Positions 13,050 through 21,643 are shown, counted from the first letter of the stretch. The stretch: DNA of 23,772 bases from Pseudomonadota bacterium (GCA_023391335.1 JAEWBG010000116.1:1-23772), one strand, 5' to 3'. Numbers and translations are program-made. Notes: generated from the letters alone by a model not told the origin.

Positions 13050-14663
13050 GTGGAAGAACGCAAACATTTGGTCCTGAACGTCGACGACGACGAAGCGGGC
13101 CGCTATACCAAGACGCGCAATCTGCAGCGCGTGGGGTTCGATGTCGTGGATGCAGCGTCCGGATACGACGCGCTACGCAAAGTCGAATCGCTGCAGCCTT
13201 CGGTCGTATTGCTCGATGTGCACCTGCCCGATATCAGCGGCATCGAGGTGTGTGGGGTCATCAAAGAGCGTTGGCCAAACATATTCGTGTTGCAGACCTC
13301 GGCCACCTTCACGACCGGTGCGGATCGCACGCGTGGTTTGGAAGGCGGCGCCGATTCCTATCTCACTCAGCCGATCGAACCCGAAGAACTCGTCGCCTCA
13401 GTGCGTGCACTGCTGCGTCTACGGGAGGCAGAGGACAACCTACGCAAGCTGAACGACACATTGGAGGTGCGCGTTCAAGAACGCACCAAGGAACTTGCGA
13501 CGGCCAATGCGCAACTGAAGCACGAAATCGAGGAGCGGCAACGTGCCCAGGCCGCACTCGTGCAGGCGCAGAAGATGGAAGCCATCGGTCATCTCACCGG
13601 CGGCATCGCACACGACTTCAACAATCTGCTCACGGCGGTGATCGGTAACTTGGATCGCATTCGCAGCAGAGCCACGGATCCGAAGATCGCGCGCCTTGCG
13701 GACAATGCGTTCCTCGCGGCCGAACGCGGGTCGAAACTGACGGCGCAGCTCCTAGCGTTTTCGCGTACGCAGAAGCTCGCGACGCGAGCGGTGGAAGTGA
13801 ACGCGCTCATCGAATCCATGACCGACTTACTGACGCAATCGCTCGGACCTTCGATCGATCTATCTCTACAGCTCGCATCGGATTTGCCCGCAGCACTTAC
13901 GGATCCGAATCAACTGGAACTCGCAGTGCTCAATCTTGCGATCAACGCCCGCGATGCATTGCCTGAGCAGGGCGGCGAGATCACGATTTCGACCTCGCGC
14001 GAGGAACTTGCGGAGTCACGCGATGGCATCCCGGCGGGTGAATTCGTACGCGTAACCATTCGCGATGCAGGTCACGGCATGACGCCTGAGGTGATGGCGC
14101 GTGCCGTGGAACCCTTCTTTACGACTAAGCCGCCAGGTAAAGGGACCGGGCTCGGGCTTTCGCAGGTGTATGGGATCGCCACCCAAGCGGGCGGGGCTAT
14201 GAGCATCGAGAGCGAAGTCGGAAGAGGCACGAGCGTTCATCTGTACTTGAAAGTCGCGACGAGCGATCCTGACGTCATCGCAGATCACGCTGACGGCACC
14301 GCGTTTTCGAAAGAAGAAACCGTTCTGATCGTCGATGACGATGCCGACGTGCGTGCACTGGTCGATGACTACTTGCGCGAGCTTCGCTATCGAACCTATT
14401 CAGCGCCCGACGCGGACAGCGCTTTACGGTTGCTCGATGAGATCAAACCGGATTTACTGATTGCGGATTTCGCGATGCCCGGAAGTAACGGGGCCGAACT
14501 CGCTCGTGTGTTCAGGCAACGCTTTCCCGATGCGCCGGTGCTGTTCTTCAGCGGCTATGCGGATACCGCTGCCCTCGAGTCCGCAGTGGGTAAGGCGCCG
14601 CTATTGCGCAAGCCATTTCGGCCCAGCGAATTGGCCGCTGCGATTCGATCGATGCTCGATTAG
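13050..14663 (+). CDS. REC - histidine kinase - REC hybrid protein
   Basis: This 537-aa protein has an N-terminal receiver (about 5-122, phospho-acceptor Asp56 in LLDVHLP) and a coiled coil (about 128-178). The kinase core has His188 in GGIAHDFNN, a signature of the NtrB-like HisKA class, and HATPase_c with an N-box starting at Asn295 (NLAINARDAL) and lid GKGTGLGLS. A second receiver (about 427-537) has Asp473 in ADFAMP. The start is GTG at 13050, with GGAG eight bases upstream. It is the last gene of the rsb operon and has no DNA-binding or GGDEF domain, so the final output must lie elsewhere. Phosphate might move from the preceding hybrid kinase to the first receiver, but the order cannot be read from sequence. 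Confidence 0.93.
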   Translation: MEERKHLVLNVDDDEAGRYTKTRNLQRVGFDVVDAASGYDALRKVESLQPSVVLLDVHLPDISGIEVCGVIKERWPNIFVLQTSATFTTGADRTRGLEGGADSYLTQPIEPEELVASVRALLRLREAEDNLRKLNDTLEVRVQERTKELATANAQLKHEIEERQRAQAALVQAQKMEAIGHLTGGIAHDFNNLLTAVIGNLDRIRSRATDPKIARLADNAFLAAERGSKLTAQLLAFSRTQKLATRAVEVNALIESMTDLLTQSLGPSIDLSLQLASDLPAALTDPNQLELAVLNLAINARDALPEQGGEITISTSREELAESRDGIPAGEFVRVTIRDAGHGMTPEVMARAVEPFFTTKPPGKGTGLGLSQVYGIATQAGGAMSIESEVGRGTSVHLYLKVATSDPDVIADHADGTAFSKEETVLIVDDDADVRALVDDYLRELRYRTYSAPDADSALRLLDEIKPDLLIADFAMPGSNGAELARVFRQRFPDAPVLFFSGYADTAALESAVGKAPLLRKPFRPSELAAAIRSMLD

Positions 14664-14684
14664 CACCGCTCAGATCGTTTCTGG

Positions 14685-15395
14685 TCAGTGGTGATGAACA
14701 TGGCCGACCATTATTAGCGACGATGCGAGCATCCACGCGCCGAAGATCACCAGCACCGCGCCACTGAAGAACTTGGCGTTGCGATTCGCCAGTAGACGCT
14801 GAACTTGCGCGGCAGCCACTGTGCTCGTCAACATCGCGGGCAACGTTCCGAGGCCGAATGCGATCATGATCGCCGCCCCCGCGATGGCCCCTCCGCTGAT
14901 GGCCGACACCATCAACATGGAATAGACGAGTCCGCACGGCAGCCATCCCCATAGCAGGCCAAGCAGCAGCGGTCGTGCAACGCCATTGCCGGATGCTGCT
15001 CGTGCTGCGAGCGGCTGCAAGTGCCGCCATATTCGTGAGCCCAATCTCTCCAGCGCGGCGAGCGCATTGAACTGCAGCAAGATTCGCAAGCCGATGAGGA
15101 TCAGCAGCGCACCGCTGATGACGCGCATGACATCGGCAATGCGATTGACATTGAGCGCCATGGAGAGCGCCATGCCGAGAACGCCGAACAATGCGCCGAG
15201 CGCTGCATATCCTGCGATCCTGCCGAACTGATAGAGCGCGGCAGTGGCAATCACGTTGCCGCTGCCGCGAGCCACAGATCGCGCGTGCATTCCGAGCGCG
15301 CCGGCCATGCCGCCGCACATCCCGAAGCAGTGTGCGCTTCCGGACAGACCCGCAAGGAAAGCAGCGCCGATCGAAAGAGCCGCAAGATCGATCAT
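14685..15395 (-). CDS. TauE/SafE-like membrane protein (DsbD_2-type), cbb3-associated
   Basis: This 236-aa protein has about six membrane segments. It begins with a helix and the conserved SAHCFGMCGG motif (His22, Cys23, Met26, Cys27), a probable metal- or thiol-handling site. Proteins of this type (annotated as sulfite exporter TauE/SafE or cytochrome c biogenesis transmembrane region) commonly sit at the end of ccoGHIS clusters, where copper or maturation roles are suspected. The C-terminus is histidine-rich (ends MVGHVHHH), unusual for the family and possibly metal-binding. Its start overlaps the ccoS stop as ATGA, so it is translated with ccoS. The 3' end faces the rsb operon across 21 bp, where no clear terminator is seen. 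Confidence 0.88.
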   Translation of the reverse strand: MIDLAALSIGAAFLAGLSGSAHCFGMCGGMAGALGMHARSVARGSGNVIATAALYQFGRIAGYAALGALFGVLGMALSMALNVNRIADVMRVISGALLILIGLRILLQFNALAALERLGSRIWRHLQPLAARAASGNGVARPLLLGLLWGWLPCGLVYSMLMVSAISGGAIAGAAIMIAFGLGTLPAMLTSTVAAAQVQRLLANRNAKFFSGAVLVIFGAWMLASSLIMVGHVHHH

Positions 15396-15553
15396 TGCTC
15401 GCGATTCGACTCCGGCTCATCGTCGCGAAGTACATCCCACGCCGGCGCATCCATGTCATCGAATTGACCGTTGTCTACGGCCCAGAAGAAGGCCCAACCC
15501 GCAAATACGACCAGCACCAGGCTCAGGGGAATCAAAACAAACAGAATGTTCAT
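15392..15553 (-). CDS. ccoS: CcoS, cbb3-type oxidase assembly protein
   Basis: This 53-aa protein has one N-terminal membrane helix (about 3-25, ILFVLIPLSLVLVVFAGWAFFW) and the family-typical AVDNGQFDDMDAPAW segment, which identifies CcoS. It takes part in cofactor insertion into the cbb3 oxidase core. The ATG at 15553 is chosen because the protein then starts directly at the helix; a start at 15610 would add 19 basic residues inside the end of ccoI. It begins 4 bp after the ccoI stop and overlaps the next gene by ATGA. Confidence 0.93.
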   Translation of the reverse strand: MNILFVLIPLSLVLVVFAGWAFFWAVDNGQFDDMDAPAWDVLRDDEPESNREQ

Positions 15554-15557
15554 GGAC

Positions 15558-18116
15558 CTATCCCTCGATGAGCGCGGGACGCAGCGCAGTGCCCGAGCGA
15601 GATGCAGCATCGGGTCTTCGCCCTCGAGCGCGTGGCATGAGCCGCATCGAGTTTAAGACCACCGCGATGGAGCTTGCTGACATGCCGATGGCAGCAAGCC
15701 AGGGCGGCACGAGCCCTAAGGCGGCGAGCGGCAGTGCCGCGAAGTTATAGGCAGCAGACCAGCGCAGATTTTGCCGCGCAATCGCGAGCGTGCGCCGTGC
15801 AAGGCGAATCGCGTGCGGAATCGCGGCCAAATTTTCGCTGACGAGCACCATGTCAGCACTGGCGTGGCTCAGTGCAGCGCCGCGACCCATCGCGATGCTG
15901 ATGTCGGCGGCGCCAAGTACGGGCGCATCGTTTACGCCATCGCCGACCATCGCAACGCAATGGCCTTGGCGTTGGAGGTTCTGGATGTACGCAAGCTTCT
16001 GCTCGGGTGTGCGCCGTGCCGCGCATTCGGGAATGCCAGCGATGTGTGCAACAGACACGACCGCTTCGCGTCCATCGCCGCTGACCACGTGACAGGCAAT
16101 GTGCATGTCTCGCAGTGCTTGCACGGTTCGCGCCGCATCGGCGCGCACTGCATCGGTGAGCTCGAAAGTCGCGAGCAGTTCGCGCTCGTCCCCGAGGGCA
16201 ATCACCGTGCCCGACAATTCCGCGATCGAGGAATCGGTCACCTTCGAACCGCGCAATGCGGCGACGTAGTCGCGTTTGCCAATGCGGAATCTTCGGCCAT
16301 CGAGCACGCCTTCGACGCCGACTCCAGCCATCGTCGTGATCGATGTGGGTTGGCGCGCGTCGGTCCACTGAGAAAAGGCGCGGGCGAGTGGGTGTTCGGA
16401 TGCTTGTTCGAGTGCGGCTGCAATCTGCAGACATTCGAGTTCGCTCACGGATGCGAAGGTCGCGCAGCGGGCGATCTCGAGCTTGCCGTGCGTCAAGGTG
16501 CCGGTTTTGTCGAAAACCAAGTGATCGACTTTCGCCAGCGCTTCCAATGCATCCGGTCGAGTTACTAGCAAACCGTGATCCGCGAGATTGGAAGTCGACG
16601 CCGCCAATGCAGCGGGCATTGCGATTGCGAACGCGCACGGACACACGACCACCAGGACTGCGAGCGTTGCATCGAATGCACGGCTGGGATCGATGGCGAG
16701 CCAGACGGCACAGGTCACGGCCGCGCCGATCAACACGTAGCGCAGGAAACGCGCGGCCGCTAAGTCCGCCTTCTTCGATATCGACGGTTTTTGCGATTGC
16801 GCGCGCCGCAGTAGATTGACGACGTGCGACAACACCGTGTCTGCGCCGATCGAGCGCACGGATACTTCGATTGGATTCTGCAGGTTGATGGTGCCGGCCG
16901 TCACTCGTTGGCCGACATCGCGCGTGAGCGGAATCGACTCGCCGGTGAGCAGCGATTCGTCGAAGTGGCTCGCGCCGCTCACGATTTCGCCGTCGGCGGG
17001 TACGACTTCACCCGCGCGCACCAGGATCACATCGCCAGGCGAGAGCGACTTCACCGAGATGTCCTCGACGCCTCGATTGCCGATCCGATGCGCAAGCGTG
17101 GGCATTTGTTTCGCCAATGCATCCGTGACCGTGACGGTGCGACGCTGCGCTTGGACGTGGATGAAGCGGCTGAGTGTCAGGAAGAACACGAACATCGTCA
17201 CCGAATCGAAATAGACCTCGCCGCGGCCCGAGACGAGGGCATTCCACACACTTGCCCCGTATGCCAGTAGCAACGCGAGAACCACCGGAACATCCATGCC
17301 GATAAATCGTGCTCGCACGCTGTTCCAAGCGCTGCGAAACAACGGGGCGCCGGCATAGAACATCACCGGCGTTGCGACCAGCAGGCTGACGATGCGAAAG
17401 AAATCGGCCAGCGCAGGATCGATACTCTCGTGATTGAGAGCCGCGGAGTAGGTGGCGACAGCAAACATCATCACTTGCATCATCCCGAACGCCGCAACGA
17501 GCAATCGTTTCAATGCCGATCGCGATTCGGTGCGTTGAGCGTCTGCGGATGCGCTACTCGATAGGGGATGTGGGCGATAGCCCAATCGCGCCACGGTCCG
17601 CAACACCTCTGCGAGAAGCATCGGCGAACCGTTCCACGTCACGCGTGCGTGGCCGCTTGCGGCGTTCACTTCGACTCGCATCACTCCTGGAATCTTACTG
17701 ACGGTCTGTTCGATCAACCAGGCGCATGCGGCACAGCGCAGGTTCTCGATCAGCAGATAGCAGCAGGTCGTACCCTCTTCTTTGCTTGTGAACTGGTGCG
17801 CGAGATCTAATTGCGCGTAGGCGGCCCAAGGATCGTCCGCAAAAGTCTTGGCATCCGGTCGAACCGACGTGCCCTCGCGGTACTGATAGAAGTCGCTTAG
17901 TCCGGCATTCGCGATCAATTCCGCAACCGCGAGACATCCGGCACAACACACGGGCTTCTTTGCGCCACTGACGTTGGCCTGAAGCGTCGATCCCAGCAGC
18001 GGTTCACCGCAGTGGAAGCACGGTGAATTGCTGGAGCGCTGCGAATCGCTCGACGGTGCTCGCTCAGCGATAGTGCGCGCCGGAATCGCACGTGCCACGC
18101 CGAGCGTTTCGCTCAT
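15558..18116 (-). CDS. ccoI: CcoI/FixI copper-transporting P1B-type ATPase
   Basis: This is an 852-aa protein. It opens with a cysteine-rich N-terminal domain (C33FHC36, C57CAGC61), then an HMA domain with C128AAC131. Membrane helices follow, with the ion-translocation motif C492PC494, the phosphorylation site Asp536 in DKTGT, and a late GDGVNDAPVL hinge. It belongs to the CopA2/CcoI group, which exports copper to the periplasm for assembly of the cbb3 CuB site. The start ATG overlaps the end of ccoG by 4 bp (ATGA). The gene order CcoG-CcoI lacks the usual CcoH between them. Length is typical to slightly long for FixI. Confidence 0.95.
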   Translation of the reverse strand: MSETLGVARAIPARTIAERAPSSDSQRSSNSPCFHCGEPLLGSTLQANVSGAKKPVCCAGCLAVAELIANAGLSDFYQYREGTSVRPDAKTFADDPWAAYAQLDLAHQFTSKEEGTTCCYLLIENLRCAACAWLIEQTVSKIPGVMRVEVNAASGHARVTWNGSPMLLAEVLRTVARLGYRPHPLSSSASADAQRTESRSALKRLLVAAFGMMQVMMFAVATYSAALNHESIDPALADFFRIVSLLVATPVMFYAGAPLFRSAWNSVRARFIGMDVPVVLALLLAYGASVWNALVSGRGEVYFDSVTMFVFFLTLSRFIHVQAQRRTVTVTDALAKQMPTLAHRIGNRGVEDISVKSLSPGDVILVRAGEVVPADGEIVSGASHFDESLLTGESIPLTRDVGQRVTAGTINLQNPIEVSVRSIGADTVLSHVVNLLRRAQSQKPSISKKADLAAARFLRYVLIGAAVTCAVWLAIDPSRAFDATLAVLVVVCPCAFAIAMPAALAASTSNLADHGLLVTRPDALEALAKVDHLVFDKTGTLTHGKLEIARCATFASVSELECLQIAAALEQASEHPLARAFSQWTDARQPTSITTMAGVGVEGVLDGRRFRIGKRDYVAALRGSKVTDSSIAELSGTVIALGDERELLATFELTDAVRADAARTVQALRDMHIACHVVSGDGREAVVSVAHIAGIPECAARRTPEQKLAYIQNLQRQGHCVAMVGDGVNDAPVLGAADISIAMGRGAALSHASADMVLVSENLAAIPHAIRLARRTLAIARQNLRWSAAYNFAALPLAALGLVPPWLAAIGMSASSIAVVLNSMRLMPRARGRRPDAASRSGTALRPALIEG

Positions 18117-19498
18117 GGCGTCACCGGCGCAATGAAGCGGCTCTTGCTTGGGCTGCGAATGCTCGCTGTGTCCTCGGCGATGGCGATAATGCGAATGTCG
18201 CGCGAGCCGTGCACAAGGCCAGCCGGAACACGAACTCGAATCGCCGCGGTGGCGACACTTTCCGCGCCGACTTGGTAAGCCGGCTGATCGCTATCGACGA
18301 CTGCGCCCTCGAGATTCTCGACTGTAAAGCGAAACGTGTGTGCCCGCGTGTCCTTGTTGATGACGCGCATGGTGTAGACGTTCTCGATGCGTCCGTCGTC
18401 AAGAATTCGATACATGGCATTGCGATCGCGCATGACATCGAGATCTACCAGCCGACGATGACTCACGGCGATGCCGAATGCCGTGATCAGAACGAGCAGC
18501 AGACTTCCGTAGACGAGCGTGCGCGGCCGCGCAATGCGAGTGGCTTTGCCGTCCATCGCATTCTGAGTCGAGTACCGAATGAGTCCGCGTGGGTATTGCA
18601 TGCGATCCATGACGCTGTCGCAAACGTCGATGCAGGCTGCGCAGGCAATGCAATCCAATTGCAGTCCCTTGCGGATATCGATCCCAGTGGGGCATACCTG
18701 GACGCACAGTGTGCAGTCGATGCATTCGCCGAGACCCTGTGCCTTCGGGTCTGCACCGCGAGGACGCGAGCCGCGCGGTTCGCCACGCTGGGGATCGTAA
18801 GAAATGATCATCGTATCGCGATCGAACATCGCGCTTTGGAAGCGCGCGTACGGGCACATGTACTTGCAGACCTGCTCGCGCATGTAGCCGGCATTGCCGT
18901 ACGTGGCGAATCCGTAGAAGAGAATCCAGAACGTTTCCCATCCGCCGAACGACAGCGTCGTGAATTCGGCTACGAGCGTCCTAATCGCGGTGAAGTAGCC
19001 GACGAATGTAAAGCCAGTGAAAAGTGCGAAGGAGACCCACAACATTTGTTTGGCGGACTTGCGCCACATCTTGTTCCAGTTCCAGGGGCCGCGATCGAGC
19101 TTCATTTGCTTGGATCGGTCTCCTTCGATCCAGCGCTCGATCCAGACGAACGTTTCCGTCCACACGGTTTGCGGGCAGGCATAACCGCACCAAAGGCGCC
19201 CCGCCAACGCAGTGAAGAAAAACAACGAGAGCGCCGCGATGATCAACAGCCAGGTCAGAAAGAAGAAATCCTGCGGAAAGAATGTCAGTCCGAAGATGTA
19301 GAACTTGCGCGCCGGTAGGTCGAAGAGGACTGCTTGATGTCCGTCCCACTGCACCCACGGCATGACGTAGAACAATCCCAGCAGCGCGATCACTGCCGCG
19401 ATGCGCAGATTGTTGAAGCGACCGGTGACTTCGCGGGGATAGACCTTTTGATGCGCAGCGTACAGGCTGTCGCCGACCGAATTGGGAGCAACACTCAT
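18113..19498 (-). CDS. ccoG: CcoG (RdxA/FixG) cbb3 accessory iron-sulfur protein
   Basis: This 461-aa protein has several N-terminal membrane helices with the GRLWCGYACPQ motif (Cys104, Cys108) and a KYMCPYARFQ motif around 212-221. Two ferredoxin-type clusters follow (Cys259, 262, 265, 269 and Cys283, 286, 289, 293), then a further helix (about 327-345) and a C-terminal Ig-like FixG domain (about 350-455). CcoG is a copper-reductase-like accessory factor in copper delivery to the cbb3 oxidase. It overlaps the 98-aa gene upstream and ccoI downstream by 4 bp each, so it is tightly coupled. Confidence 0.95.
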   Translation of the reverse strand: MSVAPNSVGDSLYAAHQKVYPREVTGRFNNLRIAAVIALLGLFYVMPWVQWDGHQAVLFDLPARKFYIFGLTFFPQDFFFLTWLLIIAALSLFFFTALAGRLWCGYACPQTVWTETFVWIERWIEGDRSKQMKLDRGPWNWNKMWRKSAKQMLWVSFALFTGFTFVGYFTAIRTLVAEFTTLSFGGWETFWILFYGFATYGNAGYMREQVCKYMCPYARFQSAMFDRDTMIISYDPQRGEPRGSRPRGADPKAQGLGECIDCTLCVQVCPTGIDIRKGLQLDCIACAACIDVCDSVMDRMQYPRGLIRYSTQNAMDGKATRIARPRTLVYGSLLLVLITAFGIAVSHRRLVDLDVMRDRNAMYRILDDGRIENVYTMRVINKDTRAHTFRFTVENLEGAVVDSDQPAYQVGAESVATAAIRVRVPAGLVHGSRDIRIIAIAEDTASIRSPSKSRFIAPVTP

Positions 19499-19791
19499 CG
19501 TAAATTTGACTGGTTAGCATCGCGTGTGTCGATGAGCCAAGCGGTGAGAAAACTCGCGATCGCACACACGATCCAAAAAAAGAAAAACCCGACTGCGTAG
19601 CCGGTCATCCGGTCTGCGAGCCACGTGGGAGGTGCGTGATCCTCCGTGAGCAGCACCGGATCGAAGTAAGCGAAGAAGAACATGGTCGCGACACACGCGG
19701 CCAAGAAGGATGACCAGAGCAGCACGCCTGCGTCTTCGCGCAGCCGCGAGCGCGGAGCCAGATCCTCAGAGCGCTGCGCCATTGTTGCCAC
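19495..19791 (-). CDS. Small membrane protein between ccoP and ccoG, 98 aa
   Basis: The family is not recognised. The protein has two predicted membrane helices (about 24-45 and 66-90), with a loop containing FDPVLLTEDHAPPTW between them. It does not resemble CcoH (FixH, about 160 aa with one helix and an Ig-like domain). The start is ATG 19791 or 19782 (Met4); the first overlaps ccoP by 26 bp, the second by 17 bp. It overlaps ccoG by ATGA. Its position, fixed between structural and assembly genes, suggests it works with the oxidase, perhaps as a small subunit or assembly factor. Confidence 0.75.
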   Translation of the reverse strand: MATMAQRSEDLAPRSRLREDAGVLLWSSFLAACVATMFFFAYFDPVLLTEDHAPPTWLADRMTGYAVGFFFFWIVCAIASFLTAWLIDTRDANQSNLR

Positions 19792-20740
19792 CGTGCCCGT
19801 CAGTTGCGGAAGTCTGAGCCGCTTGCACAGTTTGTGGCTGCGGCGCGCCTGAGAGGCTCAGCACGTAGGCGGCGAGCAGTCGCACCTTGGTTTCACCCAG
19901 CAGCGGCAGATGCGAGGGCATTTGATTCTCGCGGCCGCCGGTAATTGTGGCGCGAATCGAATCGAAGTCTCCGCCGTGCAACCAAATGCCATCGGTGAGA
20001 TTCGGTGCGCCCAGTAACGGATTGCCTTTGCCATCCGCGCCGTGACATGCGGCGCACATGTTCGCGAACGTCGCTTTACCGGCAGTGACCCAGTCAGCAG
20101 GCGCATTGCGTCCGCTGATGCTCATCACATAGGAAGCCACTTGATTGACGCCTTCCTCGCCGAGAACAGCACCCCACGCAGGCATTGCGCCGTGCCGTCC
20201 ATTGGCGATCGTCTCGTAAACGCGATCGCTGTCTCCGCCCCAAAGCCAATCCTTGTCGGTGAGGTTTGGAAAGCCACGCGCGCCGCGTGCATCAGAGCCA
20301 TGGCACCCAGAGCAATTCGCGGCGAATAGATTGCGTGCCGTCGACATCGCAGCCGGATCGTGAGCCAGCTCTGCCAGCGGCTTGTCTTTGGACGAGGCAA
20401 GTCGCTCCTCGAAGCGTGCTCGCGCTTCGTTCACCTGCGCTTCGTACTGCTGCGTCGAGGTCCACTTCTTCAAGCCCATGAAATTGCCGAGCCCGGGGAA
20501 GAGCAGCAGATAACCCGCGCCGAAGATCGTCGTGATGACGAACAATCCCAACCACCAGCGCGGCAATGGATTGTTGTATTCCTCCAGGTCCTCGTCCCAG
20601 ACGTGCCCGGTTCGCTCTACTTCGCCGGTGGCCGTCTTGTTGCTGCGTCCGCGTGCGGTCCACCACAACAACCACATACAAGCGAGGATGTTGATGACCG
20701 TAAAGACGGTCACAAACAAGCTGATACGCGTATTCATCAT
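19766..20740 (-). CDS. ccoP: CcoP, diheme c-type cytochrome subunit of cbb3 oxidase
   Basis: This 324-aa subunit has two N-terminal helices (about 7-28 and 62-82). The conserved loop DEDLEEYNNPLPRWW lies between them. Two cytochrome c domains follow, with C143SGCH147 and C229AACH233 haem-binding motifs and downstream Met ligands in AMPAWG and QMPSHL. It carries electrons from c-type donors to CcoO/CcoN in the inner membrane. Two in-frame ATGs (20740 and 20737) overlap the ccoQ stop; the first is given. Confidence 0.96.
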   Translation of the reverse strand: MMNTRISLFVTVFTVINILACMWLLWWTARGRSNKTATGEVERTGHVWDEDLEEYNNPLPRWWLGLFVITTIFGAGYLLLFPGLGNFMGLKKWTSTQQYEAQVNEARARFEERLASSKDKPLAELAHDPAAMSTARNLFAANCSGCHGSDARGARGFPNLTDKDWLWGGDSDRVYETIANGRHGAMPAWGAVLGEEGVNQVASYVMSISGRNAPADWVTAGKATFANMCAACHGADGKGNPLLGAPNLTDGIWLHGGDFDSIRATITGGRENQMPSHLPLLGETKVRLLAAYVLSLSGAPQPQTVQAAQTSATDGHGGNNGAAL

Positions 20741-20922
20741 GAGCGATCCCCGTGCGGAATCGAGCCATCGTCATCTTGCAGCGGCAAGCGAGCTGCCGAA
20801 TCGAAGTCTTGCTTGCGTGCCTTGCGCCATGCCCAAACCCATAGCACTAAGAACGCGCAGAACAAAACGGCAGTAAGAAGCCCGCGAAACAACCCAAGTT
20901 GTGAGGCGACATCGTGCGTCAT
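20737..20922 (-). CDS. ccoQ: CcoQ, small cbb3 oxidase subunit
   Basis: This 61-aa protein has one membrane helix (about 13-33, GLLTAVLFCAFLVLWVWAW) followed by a basic segment WRKARKQDFDSAARLPL, which is typical for CcoQ/FixQ. Its start overlaps the ccoO stop (ATGA) and its stop overlaps the tandem ATGs of ccoP. It stabilises the complex in species studied. It is easily overlooked because it is so short. Confidence 0.9.
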   Translation of the reverse strand: MTHDVASQLGLFRGLLTAVLFCAFLVLWVWAWRKARKQDFDSAARLPLQDDDGSIPHGDRS

Positions 20923-21554
20923 GGCTCGCTCCGAACGGCTGCGTTGGTGGTGGCGGGCGCTGCTTGATACTTGAGGCCCTGCAGATACGCGATCAGCGCA
21001 TCCATCTCTGTGTGTCCCGCGACGGCGGCGGGCGCATCGGCAATGTCTTGCGCCGAGTACGGCACGCCGATCTTCTGCAAGGCGCGCATTTTGGTTTGCG
21101 TGAGCGTCGCGTCGATCGAATGTTTCGCGAGCCAAGGGAATCCCGGCATGTTCGATTCGGGAACCACGTCGCGCGGATTGTTCAAGTGAACGCGCTGCCA
21201 TTCGTCGGTGTAACGACCGCCGACGCGTGCGAGGTCGGGTCCCGTGCGCTTCGAACCGAACTGAAACGGATGGTCGTACACCGCTTCGCCGGCTTCGGAG
21301 TAGTGCCCGTAGCGCTCGGTTTCGGCTGGCAACGGACGCACCATTTGCGAGTGACAGTTGTAGCAACCTTCGCGCACGTAGATGTCGCGCCCTTCGAGGG
21401 CGAGGGCCGAATACGGCTTCACACCGGGATTCGGTTCGACAACCGAGCGCTGCCAATACAGCGGCACGATTTCGACGAGACCGCCGATGCTGATGACGAC
21501 GGCGATAAGCGCGCCCATCAAGCCGATTTTCTTTTCTATGGTTTCGTGTGACAT
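20919..21554 (-). CDS. ccoO: CcoO, monoheme c-type cytochrome subunit of cbb3 oxidase
   Basis: This 211-aa protein has one N-terminal helix (about 11-33) and a periplasmic cytochrome c domain with C64YNCH68 followed by SQMVRPL, the hallmark of CcoO. The later NMPGFPW probably supplies the Met ligand. It passes electrons from CcoP to CcoN. The start ATG is preceded by an 89-bp gap after ccoN that is filled with tandem repeats, the only sizeable gap in the operon. Confidence 0.96.
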   Translation of the reverse strand: MSHETIEKKIGLMGALIAVVISIGGLVEIVPLYWQRSVVEPNPGVKPYSALALEGRDIYVREGCYNCHSQMVRPLPAETERYGHYSEAGEAVYDHPFQFGSKRTGPDLARVGGRYTDEWQRVHLNNPRDVVPESNMPGFPWLAKHSIDATLTQTKMRALQKIGVPYSAQDIADAPAAVAGHTEMDALIAYLQGLKYQAAPATTNAAVRSEP

Positions 21555-21558
21555 GGAT

Positions 21559-21586
21559 AGTGACTAGTGACTGGTGACTGGTGACT
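21559..21586. repeat. Heptamer repeat (AGTGACT/GGTGACT)x4
   Basis: Four adjacent 7-mers, AGTGACT twice and GGTGACT twice, lie in the ccoN-ccoO intergenic gap, starting 5 bp upstream of the ccoO ATG, where its ribosome binding site should be. On the minus strand this region reads as AGTCACC/AGTCACT units. Confidence 0.9.
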
Positions 21587-21611
21587 AGCAGAAGAAGAGA
21601 GTCTCTTGCGT

Positions 21612-21639
21612 TTCCCGGTTCCCGTTTCCCAGTTCCCGG
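21612..21639. repeat. Heptamer repeat (TTCCCGG-type)x4
   Basis: TTCCCGG, TTCCCGT, TTCCCAG and TTCCCGG lie head to tail directly after the ccoN stop codon (21644-21646). It is a second, unrelated 7-bp array in the same 89-bp gap. Confidence 0.88.
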
Positions 21640-21643
21640 TTCT

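Noticed and set aside
14664..14684. Bidirectional terminator between the convergent rsb and cco operons
   Set aside because: The 21-bp gap shows no strong hairpin or T-run on either strand; any terminator would have to lie within the coding ends.
18092..19318. Long plus-strand open frame (408 codons) opposite ccoG
   Set aside because: It lies entirely antisense to ccoG and the start of ccoI, which have clear motifs; its composition (His/Arg/Ala-rich, no domain) is typical of a shadow frame in GC-rich DNA.
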